Shown here: piece by piece, positions 7,751 through 16,642 of the stretch | How positions within the stretch are numbered: the stretch's first letter is position 1 | Layout: the number at the start of each line of letters is the position of its first letter | NCBI RefSeq assembly: GCF_041378895.1 | Contig: NZ_CP144212.1 | Span: 62,001 to 126,000 of the forward strand | DNA length: 64,000 bases | Direction of reading: 5' to 3' | Origin: Dechloromonas sp. ZY10 | GTDB lineage: Bacteria; Pseudomonadota; Gammaproteobacteria; Burkholderiales; Rhodocyclaceae | The notes under the pieces: model-generated | The model's database searches: none | The model's input: only the letters and a program-made list of their open reading frames with translations | Told to the model about the DNA's origin: nothing | Position numbers and translations under genes: made by a program

Positions 7751-8505
7751 AAGATCGCTTCAATCTCTACCGTTTCGCCTCGCCAGCGACCTTCTATCCG
7801 CTCGCCGGTCGGATGATTCCATGGTTTTCGGCGTTGGCCATCCTTTTTGGCCTGGCCGGGCTTTATCTCGGAATGCTGGTCGCGCCGACCGACTTCCAGC
7901 AGGGCGAAGGCTACCGGATCATCTTCATCCACGTCCCGGCGTCATGGATGTCGATGTTCATTTACCTGGTAATGGCTTTCTGGGCCGCCATCGGCCTCGC
8001 CTTCAACACCCGGTTGTCAGGGATGATGGCGCAGGCCCTGGCGCCCACCGGTGCGCTGATGGCCTTCCTCTCGTTGTGGACCGGGGCGTTGTGGGGCAAG
8101 CCGATGTGGGGCACCTGGTGGGTCTGGGATGCTCGTCTGACCTCGGAACTGATCCTGCTCTTCCTCTACATCGGTTACATGGCGCTGGTTGCCGCGATCG
8201 ACGACCCGCGCCGTGCCGACAAGGCCGGCGGCCTGCTGCTGCTGGTCGGCGTGGTCAACATCCCGATCATCTATTTCTCGGTGCAGTGGTGGAACACCCT
8301 GCACCAGGGTTCGAGCGTCAACCTGACCAAGTCGTCGATGGCCGTGACCATGCTCTGGGGCATGCTGCTGATGGCTTTCTGCTTCTGGTCTTACGCAATT
8401 GCCGTTGCCCTTGCCCGGGTCCGCAGCATCCTGCTCGAACGCGAACGTCACACCGACTGGGTCAAGGCGGAACTGCTCGGTAGCCGCGACGGAGAACACG
8501 CATGA
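7747..8505 (+). CDS. ccmC: CcmC, haem-handling protein with WWD motif
   Basis: 252 residues, six membrane segments. The tryptophan-rich motif [13 protein letters not shown] (about residues 119-131) is the WWD signature that presents haem in the periplasm, flanked by conserved His residues (HVPASW; LHQGSS). CcmC loads haem onto CcmE. Overlaps both neighbours by 4 bp. Confidence 0.97.
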   Translation: MKDRFNLYRFASPATFYPLAGRMIPWFSALAILFGLAGLYLGMLVAPTDFQQGEGYRIIFIHVPASWMSMFIYLVMAFWAAIGLAFNTRLSGMMAQALAPTGALMAFLSLWTGALWGKPMWGTWWVWDARLTSELILLFLYIGYMALVAAIDDPRRADKAGGLLLLVGVVNIPIIYFSVQWWNTLHQGSSVNLTKSSMAVTMLWGMLLMAFCFWSYAIAVALARVRSILLERERHTDWVKAELLGSRDGEHA

Positions 8506-8690
8506 TCTACTGGAACAGTTTTGGCGATTTCATCGCCATGGGCGGCTATGGTTTCTACGTCTGGGGTTCGTTCGGTCTGACGGTGGCAATCATGGCGGTC
8601 GAGCCGGTGCTGGTCGGCCGCCGGTTGAAAAACACGCAGGCCCGTTTGCGGCGCCAATTGCGTGCCGAATCGAGGAAGGAAACTGCATGA
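8502..8690 (+). CDS. ccmD: CcmD, small membrane subunit
   Basis: 62 residues: one N-terminal membrane span ([19 protein letters not shown]) and a basic cytoplasmic tail ([11 protein letters not shown]), the standard CcmD layout. It helps release holo-CcmE from CcmABC. Overlaps ccmC by 4 bp and the ccmE start by 4 bp. Confidence 0.92.
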   Translation: MIYWNSFGDFIAMGGYGFYVWGSFGLTVAIMAVEPVLVGRRLKNTQARLRRQLRAESRKETA

Positions 8691-9160
8691 AATCCCGTCA
8701 CAAGAAACTGGCACTGATCGGCGGCGCGCTGGCGTTGCTCGGCATCATCGCCGCACTGGTGCTCAATGCTCTCAACAGCAATATCGCGCTCTATATTTCG
8801 CCGACCGATGTCGCTGCCGGCAAGGCACCGCAGGACAAGCTGTTCCGTATCGGCGGGATGGTCAAGGAAGGCAGCGTCAGCCGCCAGGCCGACGGCGTGA
8901 CCGTGGCCTTCATCGTCACCGATACCGAGAAGGACATCACGGTTAACTACAAAGGCATCCTTCCCGATTTGTTCAAGGAGGGCAAGGGCGTGGTTGCCCA
9001 GGGGCGCCTGACTGCGGATGGCAGTTTCAGTGCGACCGAGGTGCTCGCCAAGCATGATGAAAACTACATGCCGCCGGAGGCTGCCAAGGCGGTTAACGAC
9101 GCGCATACCCGCGCGGCCGAGAAAAAGGCGGCGGACGGCACTACCAAGCCGGCCAACTGA
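8687..9160 (+). CDS. ccmE: CcmE, periplasmic haem chaperone
   Basis: 157 residues from the ATG at 8687, which overlaps the ccmD stop and follows GGAAGGA. An N-terminal signal anchor ([20 protein letters not shown]) is followed by the OB-fold domain. The motif [11 protein letters not shown] contains the His that binds haem covalently and the Tyr ligand. CcmE carries haem from CcmC to CcmF. The C-terminal tail is Ala/Lys-rich and variable. Confidence 0.96.
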   Translation: MKSRHKKLALIGGALALLGIIAALVLNALNSNIALYISPTDVAAGKAPQDKLFRIGGMVKEGSVSRQADGVTVAFIVTDTEKDITVNYKGILPDLFKEGKGVVAQGRLTADGSFSATEVLAKHDENYMPPEAAKAVNDAHTRAAEKKAADGTTKPAN

Positions 9161-9242
9161 CGTGGCTGCTGCCGCAGCAGTTTCCTGTTTCTGATTCTGG
9201 TCGCCGTCTGTCGGCGGCGACCTCACCGAAAGCTGTGCATCG

Positions 9243-11240
9243 ATGATTCCCGAACTAGGCCATTTCGCCCTCATCCTCGCCGCGCTGGTGGCTGTCATTT
9301 TCGGCAGCCTGAGCCTGCTCGGCGCCCATCGCAATCAGCAGGCCTGGATTGCGCTGGCGCGTCCCGGAGCCAACTTGCTGGCGTTGCTGGTGACCTTTTC
9401 TTTCGCCTGCCTGACTCAGGCTTTCGTGGTCAACGATTTCTCGGTGGTTTATGTCGCACAGCACTCCAATTCGCTGTTGCCTATCGAATACCGCGTCGCC
9501 GGCGTCTGGGGCGGTCATGAAGGCTCGCTGCTGTTGTGGATCCTGATGCTGACTTGGTGGGCCTTCGGCGTCGCGCAGTTTTCCCGCCAGTTACCGGATG
9601 CGATGGTTGCTCGCGTGCTGGGTACGTTGGGGCTGGTCGGTTTCGGTTTCCTGCTGTTCATTTTGTTTACCTCAAATCCGTTCGAGCGACTGCTGCCGGG
9701 TGCAGCCGAAGGCCGCGACCTGAATCCACTGTTGCAGGACCCCGGCCTGGTAATCCACCCCCCGTTGCTTTACATGGGCTATGTCGGCTTCTCGGTGGCC
9801 TATGCCTTTGCCGTCGCCGCTCTGCTTTCCGGTGAATTGGATGCCGCCTGGGCACGCTGGTCGCGGCCCTGGACGACGGCGGCCTGGGTTTTCCTGACGC
9901 TCGGGATTGCAATGGGTTCGTGGTGGGCGTATTACGAACTCGGCTGGGGCGGCTGGTGGTTCTGGGATCCGGTCGAAAATGCCTCGTTCATGCCCTGGCT
10001 GCTCGGTACCGCGCTGATGCATTCGTTGGCGGTCACCGAAAAGCGTGGCAGCTTCAAGAACTGGACCGTCTTGCTGGCAATTTCTGCCTTCTCGCTGTCG
10101 CTGCTTGGTACCTTCCTGGTTCGATCCGGGGTGCTGACCTCGGTGCACGCCTTTGCCACCGATCCGCGTCGCGGCATTTTCATCCTGATCTTCCTGGTTG
10201 CAGTGATCGGCCTGTCGCTGACGCTATTTGCCTGGCGCGCACCGAAGGTCGGACTGGGTGGCCGCTTCGGCTTGGTTTCGCGCGAATCGATGCTGCTTGC
10301 CAACAACGTGCTGCTGGTCGTGGCTTGCGCCACCGTCTTGCTCGGTACCCTCTACCCGTTGCTGATCGATGCTTTGGGGGTGGGCAAGATTTCCGTCGGC
10401 CCACCTTATTTCAACGCTGTCTTCGTGCCGGTCATGACGCCGATCCTGTTTCTGGTCGGGGTTGGTCCCTTCGCTCGCTGGAAGGCTGCGTCCTTGCCGG
10501 AGTTGCTGCGAATCGGTCGCTGGGCTTTGGCTTGCGGAGTGATTGTTGCGGTTGCAGTGCCACTGGTCTATGGCCAGTGGAAGGCGATGACCGCCCTCGG
10601 CCTGTTCTTTGCTGCGTGGATCGTCGTCACCGCGCTGCAGAATTTTGCCGAGCGAGTGCGTCACACCCGTGGCGAGCGCAGTATCGTTGCTGCCGCAGTG
10701 GCCCAGCCGAAGAGCTTCATCGGCATGCATCTGGCGCATATCGGCGTCGCCGTCTTCGTCGTCGGCGTGACCATGGTGATGAGCTTCGAGCAGGAGAAGG
10801 ACGTCAAGATGGCGGCTGGTGAACAGGTGACCGTGGCCGGCTACAGCTTCCGCTTCAACGGCGTGCGTCAGGTTCAGGGCCCGAACTATGTAGCCATGCA
10901 GGGTGACTTCGATCTCACGGTCGACGGTCGTTTTGTCCGGAAAATGAACCCGGAGAAGCGCAACTACCATTCATCGGCGATGCCGATGACCGAGGCCGCA
11001 ATCGATGCCGGCCTGCTGCGCGACGTTTATGTCTCGCTCGGCGAACCGATTGACCGTGACCAGCCGGAAGGGGAGTGGGCGGTGCGGGTCTATTACAAGC
11101 CGTTTGTCGACTGGATTTGGGGCGGTTGCGTGCTGATGTCGCTGGGTGGCTTGCTGGCAATGCTTGACCGTCGCTATCGCGTCAAGTCGCGCCGTTCCGA
11201 TATATCCGCTGCCGCCACCGCAGGAGTGCAAAAAGCATGA
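9243..11240 (+). CDS. ccmF: CcmF, cytochrome c haem lyase subunit
   Basis: 665 residues with about fourteen membrane segments and the WWD motif WGGWWFWDPVENASFMPWL near residues 237-255, plus conserved His residues (for example LLYMGY context, VIHPPLL). CcmF with CcmH (and CcmI) transfers haem from CcmE to the CxxCH apocytochrome. An 82-bp gap separates it from ccmE; its stop overlaps the next gene by 4 bp. Confidence 0.97.
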   Translation: MIPELGHFALILAALVAVIFGSLSLLGAHRNQQAWIALARPGANLLALLVTFSFACLTQAFVVNDFSVVYVAQHSNSLLPIEYRVAGVWGGHEGSLLLWILMLTWWAFGVAQFSRQLPDAMVARVLGTLGLVGFGFLLFILFTSNPFERLLPGAAEGRDLNPLLQDPGLVIHPPLLYMGYVGFSVAYAFAVAALLSGELDAAWARWSRPWTTAAWVFLTLGIAMGSWWAYYELGWGGWWFWDPVENASFMPWLLGTALMHSLAVTEKRGSFKNWTVLLAISAFSLSLLGTFLVRSGVLTSVHAFATDPRRGIFILIFLVAVIGLSLTLFAWRAPKVGLGGRFGLVSRESMLLANNVLLVVACATVLLGTLYPLLIDALGVGKISVGPPYFNAVFVPVMTPILFLVGVGPFARWKAASLPELLRIGRWALACGVIVAVAVPLVYGQWKAMTALGLFFAAWIVVTALQNFAERVRHTRGERSIVAAAVAQPKSFIGMHLAHIGVAVFVVGVTMVMSFEQEKDVKMAAGEQVTVAGYSFRFNGVRQVQGPNYVAMQGDFDLTVDGRFVRKMNPEKRNYHSSAMPMTEAAIDAGLLRDVYVSLGEPIDRDQPEGEWAVRVYYKPFVDWIWGGCVLMSLGGLLAMLDRRYRVKSRRSDISAAATAGVQKA

Positions 11241-11821
11241 ATCGTTATTACTGGATCATCGGCGCCTTTGCCGCCCTCGTCGTCCTGCTTGCCGTCGGGC
11301 TCAATCTGAACCCGCGCGATGTGCCGTCGCCGCTGGTCGGCAAGCCGGCCCCGGTGTTCAAGCTGGCAGTCCTTGCTGAGCCCGAGAAGACCCTTGGCCC
11401 TGAGGATTTTCGTGGCAAGGTCTGGCTACTCAATGTCTGGGCCTCTTGGTGCGTTTCCTGCCGCCAGGAACACCCGGTGCTGGTCGAGTTTTCGAAGAAG
11501 GTCGATGTGCCGCTGATCGGCCTCAACTACAAGGAAGTGCGCGGCGACGGCAACTTCGACATGAACAAGATGCCGGCTGATGAAGAGAAGAAGCTGGCGC
11601 TGCAGCGGGCCAACAAGTGGCTCTCCGAACATGGCGATCCGTACCGGCTGACGGTGATGGACCTCGACGGCCGCGTCGGCATCGACTACGGCGTCTACGG
11701 CGTGCCGGAAACCTACGTGATCGACAAGGCCGGGGTGATCCGGATGAAGCATACCGGCCCGATCACGCCCGACGTGCTGGCCAAGAAGATCATGCCCCTG
11801 CTCGCGGAGTTGAATCAATGA
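11237..11821 (+). CDS. ccmG: CcmG/DsbE, thiol:disulfide oxidoreductase
   Basis: 194 residues: N-terminal membrane anchor, then a thioredoxin fold with the active site WASWCVSCRQEH and the GVYGVPETYVID cis-Pro region. The active site is CVSC rather than the more usual CPTC/CVPTC spacing variant, still a CxxC. It reduces the haem-binding cysteines of apocytochromes. Overlaps ccmF and ccmH by 4 bp each. Confidence 0.95.
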   Translation: MNRYYWIIGAFAALVVLLAVGLNLNPRDVPSPLVGKPAPVFKLAVLAEPEKTLGPEDFRGKVWLLNVWASWCVSCRQEHPVLVEFSKKVDVPLIGLNYKEVRGDGNFDMNKMPADEEKKLALQRANKWLSEHGDPYRLTVMDLDGRVGIDYGVYGVPETYVIDKAGVIRMKHTGPITPDVLAKKIMPLLAELNQ

Positions 11822-12303
11822 AGCGCGTGCTGACTGCCCTGGCTCTGGTTTTTTGCCTGTTTTCGGCGTGGACCGTGAACGCGGCCGACGCCGCGACCGA
11901 GGCCGCGCTGGCTGCTGATCCGGTGGCCGAAAAACGCCTGCAGGAACTGTCGGCCGAGTTGCGCTGCCTGGTCTGCCAGAATCAGAACATCGCCGATTCC
12001 AACGCCGAACTGGCGCAGGATTTGCGCCGCGAAATCCGCAGCATGATCAAGGACGGCAAGAGCAACGGCGAAATCATCGACTTCATGGTCACCCGCTACG
12101 GCGATTTCGTGCTCTACCGGCCACCGGTCAAGGCCAGCACGCTGCTGCTCTGGGGGGGGCCGCTGGTGCTGCTGATCGGCGGCCTGCTGGCGCTGCGCAA
12201 TTATCTGCGCCGGCGCAGCCTCCGCCTGGCCGATGAAAAGCCGCTGTCGCCCGAGGAAATCCGCCGCGCCGAAGCGCTGCTCAAGGATATTGAACCGAAA
12301 TGA
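11818..12303 (+). CDS. ccmH: CcmH, apocytochrome c thiol reductase subunit
   Basis: 161 residues. Signal peptide to VNAAD, then the family motif LRCLVCQNQNIADS containing the redox CxxC, and one C-terminal membrane span (LLLWGGPLVLLIGGLLAL). This is the short CcmH (CycL/Ccl2 type); the TPR part is a separate gene (ccmI). The ATG at 11818 overlaps the ccmG stop, which fixes the start. Confidence 0.95.
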   Translation: MKRVLTALALVFCLFSAWTVNAADAATEAALAADPVAEKRLQELSAELRCLVCQNQNIADSNAELAQDLRREIRSMIKDGKSNGEIIDFMVTRYGDFVLYRPPVKASTLLLWGGPLVLLIGGLLALRNYLRRRSLRLADEKPLSPEEIRRAEALLKDIEPK

Positions 12304-13139
12304 CCCAATTCGCCATTTTCGCGGCGCTGCTGCTTGCCGTCGTTTTTGCCTTCCTGCTGCCGCCGCTGTGGCTGGGGCTGCGTCGCCAGGGTGCGGCCGA
12401 TCGCAAGGCCGCCAATCTCGCGATCTTCCGCGACCAGTTGGCCGAACTCGAACGCGAGCAAGCTGAAGGCACGCTGGCTGAGGCCGATTACCAGCAGGCG
12501 CGTGGCGAGTTGCAAAAACGTTTGCTTGAGGAAGTCGACCGTAGCAATGACGAAGAACTGCCGGCCAGTCACGCACCCACCCGCAAGACGGCGATTGCTT
12601 TGCTGCTGAGCTTGCCTCTGCTGGCGCTGGCCGGTTACGCGCTACTCGGCAATCCGCGCGGTCTCGACCCGGCCCAGACCATGGCGCAGCCCAAGATGTC
12701 GCCGGAGCAGATCAACGCGATGGTCGAAAAACTGGCCGCCAAGGTCGCTGCCAACCCCGATGACATGCAGGGCTGGCTGATGCTGGCACGCTCTTACAAA
12801 GTGCTTGGCCGCTACGAAGAGGCGATCAAGGCCTACGCCCGGGCCGAGAAGGAAATCGCCAAAGACCCCGACCTGCTTGCAAGCTACGCCGAAACCATGG
12901 CCATGGCTGGTGGTGATCAGGGCTTGCAGGGCAAGCCGACGCAACTGATTCAACAGGCATTGAAACTCGATCCCAAGCACGGTCACAGCCTGTTCCTGGC
13001 GGGCGCTTCGGCGATGGAGCGTGGCGATCGCAAGGCCGCGATCGGCTACTGGGAAGCGTTGCTGCCGCAAGTCGAGCCGGGCTCGGAAATCGACCAGATG
13101 CTGCGTAGCGGCATCGACAAGATGAAGGCTGTACAGTAA
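12300..13139 (+). CDS. ccmI: CcmI/CycH, TPR apocytochrome chaperone
   Basis: 279 residues: a membrane span at the N-terminus (FAIFAALLLAVVFAFLLPPLWLG region), a coiled segment, a second span (ALLLSLPLLALAGYALLG), then TPR repeats (GWLMLARSYKVLGRYEEAIKAY and two more degenerate units) in the periplasm. CcmI binds the C-terminus of apocytochromes and feeds them to CcmFH. Overlaps ccmH by 4 bp; only 2 bp before napF. Confidence 0.93.
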   Translation: MTQFAIFAALLLAVVFAFLLPPLWLGLRRQGAADRKAANLAIFRDQLAELEREQAEGTLAEADYQQARGELQKRLLEEVDRSNDEELPASHAPTRKTAIALLLSLPLLALAGYALLGNPRGLDPAQTMAQPKMSPEQINAMVEKLAAKVAANPDDMQGWLMLARSYKVLGRYEEAIKAYARAEKEIAKDPDLLASYAETMAMAGGDQGLQGKPTQLIQQALKLDPKHGHSLFLAGASAMERGDRKAAIGYWEALLPQVEPGSEIDQMLRSGIDKMKAVQ

Positions 13140-13141
13140 GC

Positions 13142-13627
13142 ATGGTTGATCTGGCGCGGCGCGGCTTCTTTCGCGGTCGACCGCGCCCGCAGGCCCAAAT
13201 TCGTCCGCCCTGGGCTCTCGCCGAGGCAGCTTTTATCGATGCCTGTACGCGTTGCGATGACTGCCGGCAGGCGTGCCCGCAAGGTATCGTCGTTAGCGGC
13301 GACGGCGGCTATCCGACGCTGCATTTCACCGCCGAATGCACTTTTTGTAGCGATTGCGCTCGCGCCTGCCGCAGCGGCGCCCTGCACCGTGACGAGGGCT
13401 GTCCGCCTTGGGGCCTGCGGGCCCAGATCGGCCAGGCCTGCCTGCCGCAGCAGGGCATTGAATGCCGGATTTGCGGTGAACATTGCGACGCGCGGGCGAT
13501 TCGTTTTCCCCCTCGCCTCGGCGGTGCCGCGCTGCCGCAACTTGACCCCGCAGTCTGCACCGGTTGCGGAGCTTGTGTCGCACCTTGCCCGGTCAATGCC
13601 ATTACTTTCGATGCGGCAATGCGCTGA
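13142..13627 (+). CDS. napF: NapF, ferredoxin-type protein of nitrate reductase
   Basis: 161 residues with several Fe-S cysteine groups: CTRCDDCRQACP, CTFCSDCARAC, CRICGEHC and CTGCGACVAPCP, the latter followed by VNAI. The basic N-terminus (DLARRGFFRGR) and length fit NapF, which is cytoplasmic and assists assembly of the Fe-S centre in NapA. No other nap gene is in the window. It lies 2 bp after ccmI, so it should be co-transcribed with the ccm genes. The N-terminal codons contain CGCGGTCGACCGCG, a chance or related copy of the dispersed palindrome. Confidence 0.88.
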   Translation: MVDLARRGFFRGRPRPQAQIRPPWALAEAAFIDACTRCDDCRQACPQGIVVSGDGGYPTLHFTAECTFCSDCARACRSGALHRDEGCPPWGLRAQIGQACLPQQGIECRICGEHCDARAIRFPPRLGGAALPQLDPAVCTGCGACVAPCPVNAITFDAAMR

Positions 13628-13680
13628 CGTCGCTTGCCGGAATATGCTTTAATGCAAAAAACCGCCTGGAGACCCCCAAG

Positions 13681-14613
13681 ATGAGCCAAGAAAAATTCCG
13701 TCTGGTCACCCGCAGCGACTTCGACGGCCTGGTCTGCGCCGTGCTGCTGAATGAACTCAACCTGATCGACGACATCAAGTTCGTGCATCCGAAAGACATG
13801 CAGGACGGCAAGATTGAGATCACCGACCGCGACATCACCACCAACCTGCCTTACGTTGCCGCCGCGCATCTCGCCTTCGACCACCATTTGTCGGAAACCT
13901 TGCGCAATACCGGCGAGCGGAATAACCACATCATTGATCCGGAGGCACCTTCGGCAGCCCGCGTGGTTTATGACTACTACGGCGGCAAGAAGGCTTTCCC
14001 TAGCATCGCCGACGACATGATGGAAGCCGTGGACAAGGGCGACGCTGCGCAATTCTCGCGTGACGAAATCCTCAATCCGACCGGCTGGCCGCTGCTCAAC
14101 TACCTGATGGATGCCCGCACCGGCCTCGGCCGCTTCCGCGAATTCCGGATCAGCAACTACGCGCTGATGATGGATTTGATCAAATACTGTCGCGATCACA
14201 ACATCGAACAGATCCTCGCCTTGCCGGACGTCAAGGAGCGTGTCGACCTTTACTTCGAACATGAGGCCAAGGCCAAGGAACAGATTCAACGCTGCACCAA
14301 GGTGTACAAGAATCTTGCCGTGCTCGACCTGCGCGAAGAGGAAACGATCTGGGCGACCAATCGTTTCATGATCTACGCCATGTTCCCGGAAACCAACATC
14401 TCGATTCACGTGATGTGGGGCCTGCAACAGCAGAACACCGTATTTGCCACCGGCAAATCGATTCTCGATCGCAGCAGCCGGACCAATGTTGGCGAACTGA
14501 TGCTGCAATACGGCGGCGGTGGCCATCATGCGGCCGGGACCTGCCAGGTCGCCAACGATCAGGCGGAGGCTACTCTGCAAGCCCTGATCGCCAAGATCAA
14601 CGCCGACGGCTGA
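13681..14613 (+). CDS. DHH-family phosphoesterase, exopolyphosphatase-like
   Basis: 310 residues. The N-terminal TRSDFDGLVCAVLL and LAFDHHLSE give the metal-binding Asp and DHH motifs; the C-terminal GGGGHHAAGTCQV is the DHHA1 substrate-binding motif. The family includes oligoribonucleases, pAp phosphatases and exopolyphosphatase-like proteins; the substrate cannot be told from sequence. The ATG at 13681 is preceded by a purine-rich GGAGA. It may be its own unit, closed by the terminator at 14635. Confidence 0.85.
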   Translation: MSQEKFRLVTRSDFDGLVCAVLLNELNLIDDIKFVHPKDMQDGKIEITDRDITTNLPYVAAAHLAFDHHLSETLRNTGERNNHIIDPEAPSAARVVYDYYGGKKAFPSIADDMMEAVDKGDAAQFSRDEILNPTGWPLLNYLMDARTGLGRFREFRISNYALMMDLIKYCRDHNIEQILALPDVKERVDLYFEHEAKAKEQIQRCTKVYKNLAVLDLREEETIWATNRFMIYAMFPETNISIHVMWGLQQQNTVFATGKSILDRSSRTNVGELMLQYGGGGHHAAGTCQVANDQAEATLQALIAKINADG

Positions 14614-14634
14614 AGCCGTCGTAGCAATGCCCAG

Positions 14635-14669
14635 GCGGAGTTCCGGAGTAATCCGGCTCCGCTTTTTTA
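14635..14669 (+). terminator. rho-independent terminator after the DHH gene
   Basis: Stem GCGGAG(TT)CCGGA / TCCGG-CTCCGC with a GTAA loop and a 2-nt bulge, followed by TTTTTT. Confidence 0.85.
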
Positions 14670-14738
14670 TCGTCTGGCCGCTTTCGGTCAGAGAGCCAGC
14701 GGATAATATTCAGCTGTTTTTCGCTTGCTGGAGCCAGC

Positions 14739-16280
14739 ATGTCTGTTGTTCTGGTCAATCCTTTCACGCCCGCCGGACTGCCTCCCGCAGTTGCCCCCTT
14801 CGCTCAGCCTGAGCTTGCAGTGGCGCATTGGCGGGAGCGCGGCAATGATCCTGCGCAACTCCAGCTGCTGGTTGCCCAATGCGATGCACTGCTGGCCGCG
14901 CGCCCATCTCCACGTCAGTTGCAGGCATGGATTGATACCTTGTGGCCGATTGCCTTGGGCACCGCTGAGGCAGCAGCGGCCCGCTATGTGCGCAAGCCCT
15001 TGCCGCTGGCCGACCAGGAGTTGCAGCTATTCCGCCTCAGCCGACGGCTGTGGTTGGGATTGGCCTTGTTGTGCCGCCAGCTGGCCGAGAGTTCGCCCGA
15101 GCAGGCGCCGCTTGCGCTGCAGCGGGCCGGTAACGCGCTACGCCTGGCCGTGTATGCGCATGTCCAGGCTGGGCATGCCGTTCCGTCCGCTCTCGATGAG
15201 CACTTGTTCGCTCTCCTGGCGGTGGCGCATGCGGGCGGGGGTTTGGCGCTGGCCATGACGGATCCATTGTTGCCGACACTTGGTGCCGCCAGCGTCGGTG
15301 GCTATCTGGCCTGGGCTTTCCTGTGGCGCCTGGTCGAGCCCCAGCGTTTCAGCGTTCTGCAACTGAATGTGCTTGAACGGGTTTTTGCGCGCTGGCGTGA
15401 GTTGGCGAAATGGCAGGATGGCCGCGGCAACGATCCCAAGGCGCGGGCACTTGACCTCAGCCGCTTTTCCGGGCGTCCTGAGGGGGTGGGAGGCGTTCCG
15501 CACTGGCTGGATGTGCGCAGCATTGCCCGGAAGCTGCGGCAGCGCAGTGACGGTTTGCGGGCCGGGGAAACGCCGGAGACCCTTAAGCTGGGCCGCGAAT
15601 TGTCAGCGGCGGCCTGCTTGCGGTTGCTGCGCGAGGTCGAACTGGCATTGGCCGGTATTCGTCCGGCAGGTAGTGGCCTGGAGGGGGAGGTCGCGCTGGT
15701 TTTCGGTGCAGAGCATATCTATGCCCTGCTTTCCGACCAGTATCTCAATCCGCAAAAAGTCAGTCTTGAAGCTTCCCGTCTGGCGCACCAGCGGTTAGGC
15801 GTGTTCGGTTTTGACCGGGTATCGCAACTGTCGCATGCCGTCAGCCGCCTTGAGGTGCCCGGCGAATTGTGGCAAGCCCGTGATCCCTATCTGGTCCGCT
15901 TGCCCGGTCAGACCCCGGTGCGCCATATGGCGGCTACCCTGGTCGCTTGCCGGGTTGCCGGGCAGCTCCGACTGGGATGTCTGCAGGGAATCGAAATGTG
16001 CGATGACGGCAGCTTGCAGGCCAGCTTGCACTGGTTCTCCGGTCAGCCACGGGCCGGGGTCTTGGCGCGTCAGCCTCAGGATGCGCGGGCACCGCGTCTG
16101 GCAGCTTTCCTGCTGGACGATGTGGAGTCTCGCCAACTCATCCTGCCGGCTGCTTACAGTCTTCGTCCCGGTCAGCCGGTGGTGTTCGAAGGAGTGCCGC
16201 CACAGTCGTTCCTGCCCAGTGAAACGCTGGAGCGCGGCCACGATTTTGTTCGCTACGGCCTGCGTCCGGACGCAGGCTAG
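14739..16280 (+). CDS. conserved protein of unknown function, 513 aa
   Basis: No signal peptide or confident membrane span. Leu/Ala-rich and largely helical in the first 330 residues; the last 160 residues look beta-rich (QLRLGCLQGIEM, SLQASLHWF, RPGQPVVFEGV). The frame has the codon usage of neighbouring genes, so it is a real gene. The overall plan (helical region followed by a beta-barrel-like end) could suit a PilZ-like or regulatory module, but no RxxxR/DxSxxG signature is visible, so no function is claimed. It stands between a terminator and a 360-bp spacer, probably transcribed alone. Confidence 0.75.
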   Translation: MSVVLVNPFTPAGLPPAVAPFAQPELAVAHWRERGNDPAQLQLLVAQCDALLAARPSPRQLQAWIDTLWPIALGTAEAAAARYVRKPLPLADQELQLFRLSRRLWLGLALLCRQLAESSPEQAPLALQRAGNALRLAVYAHVQAGHAVPSALDEHLFALLAVAHAGGGLALAMTDPLLPTLGAASVGGYLAWAFLWRLVEPQRFSVLQLNVLERVFARWRELAKWQDGRGNDPKARALDLSRFSGRPEGVGGVPHWLDVRSIARKLRQRSDGLRAGETPETLKLGRELSAAACLRLLREVELALAGIRPAGSGLEGEVALVFGAEHIYALLSDQYLNPQKVSLEASRLAHQRLGVFGFDRVSQLSHAVSRLEVPGELWQARDPYLVRLPGQTPVRHMAATLVACRVAGQLRLGCLQGIEMCDDGSLQASLHWFSGQPRAGVLARQPQDARAPRLAAFLLDDVESRQLILPAAYSLRPGQPVVFEGVPPQSFLPSETLERGHDFVRYGLRPDAG

Positions 16281-16441
16281 ATCGCAGTCCTTTCGGCGGT
16301 GATGCCGGGCTGCATCGCATTCGGTGCAACTGTTCGCTGATTCGGGATGACCCGGGCTTGGCGACCGGCCGAACAGATCGTGCGCCATCCGAATATTTGC
16401 CGGTCGATTCCAGTCGGTTAAACAGAACTGTGCGGGAATCA

Positions 16442-16473
16442 ATGAAAGTGAGTAAACGCTAGCTCATTTTCAT
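16442..16473. repeat. inverted repeat in the HTH upstream spacer
   Basis: ATGAAAGTGAG and CTCATTTTCAT are 11-bp arms with one mismatch around a 10-nt loop. No T-run strong enough to call a terminator; could be a structured leader or a binding site. Confidence 0.5.
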
Positions 16474-16571
16474 GACCGCGCTGTCATGTCATTCAGCTCA
16501 TCAATTTGAACTAGATAACTTTTTATGGTTAACCCGCCTTGTTTTTTGTCATATCACGATATACACTTGGT

Positions 16572-16591
16572 CATATGACTTAAGTCATATG
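16572..16591. promoter_or_regulatory. perfect 20-bp palindrome, probable operator
   Basis: CATATGACTTAAGTCATATG reads the same on both strands and lies 51 bp before the HTH gene start. Its core TGACTTAAGTCA is shared with the FNR-type box at 5239-5252, but the outer bases are AT/AT instead of TT/AA. Either an autoregulatory operator or an FNR-family site. Confidence 0.65.
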
Positions 16592-16642
16592 CCTCTAGGC
16601 AAGCAGGATACCCCAATTGATCCATCATCGTGGAGAAGAGAA

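Larger units (their letters stand above)
16281..16642. promoter_or_regulatory. 362-bp spacer carrying the control region of the HTH gene
   Basis: No gene found. The left part is ordinary GC-rich sequence. From about 16440 it becomes AT-rich, with an inverted repeat at 16442-16473, an imperfect palindrome ATATC-AC-GATAT near 16551-16562 and a perfect 20-bp palindrome at 16572-16591. The HTH gene ribosome site (GGAG, 16632-16635) closes it. Confidence 0.6.

Noticed and set aside
13172-13185. CGCGGTCGACCGCG in napF as a member of the dispersed element
   Set aside because: It is inside the coding sequence for a conserved basic N-terminus, lacks the T-rich core, and differs at the outer bases. 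Similar GTCGAC matches in rpoN, patB and the kinase gene are also treated as chance.
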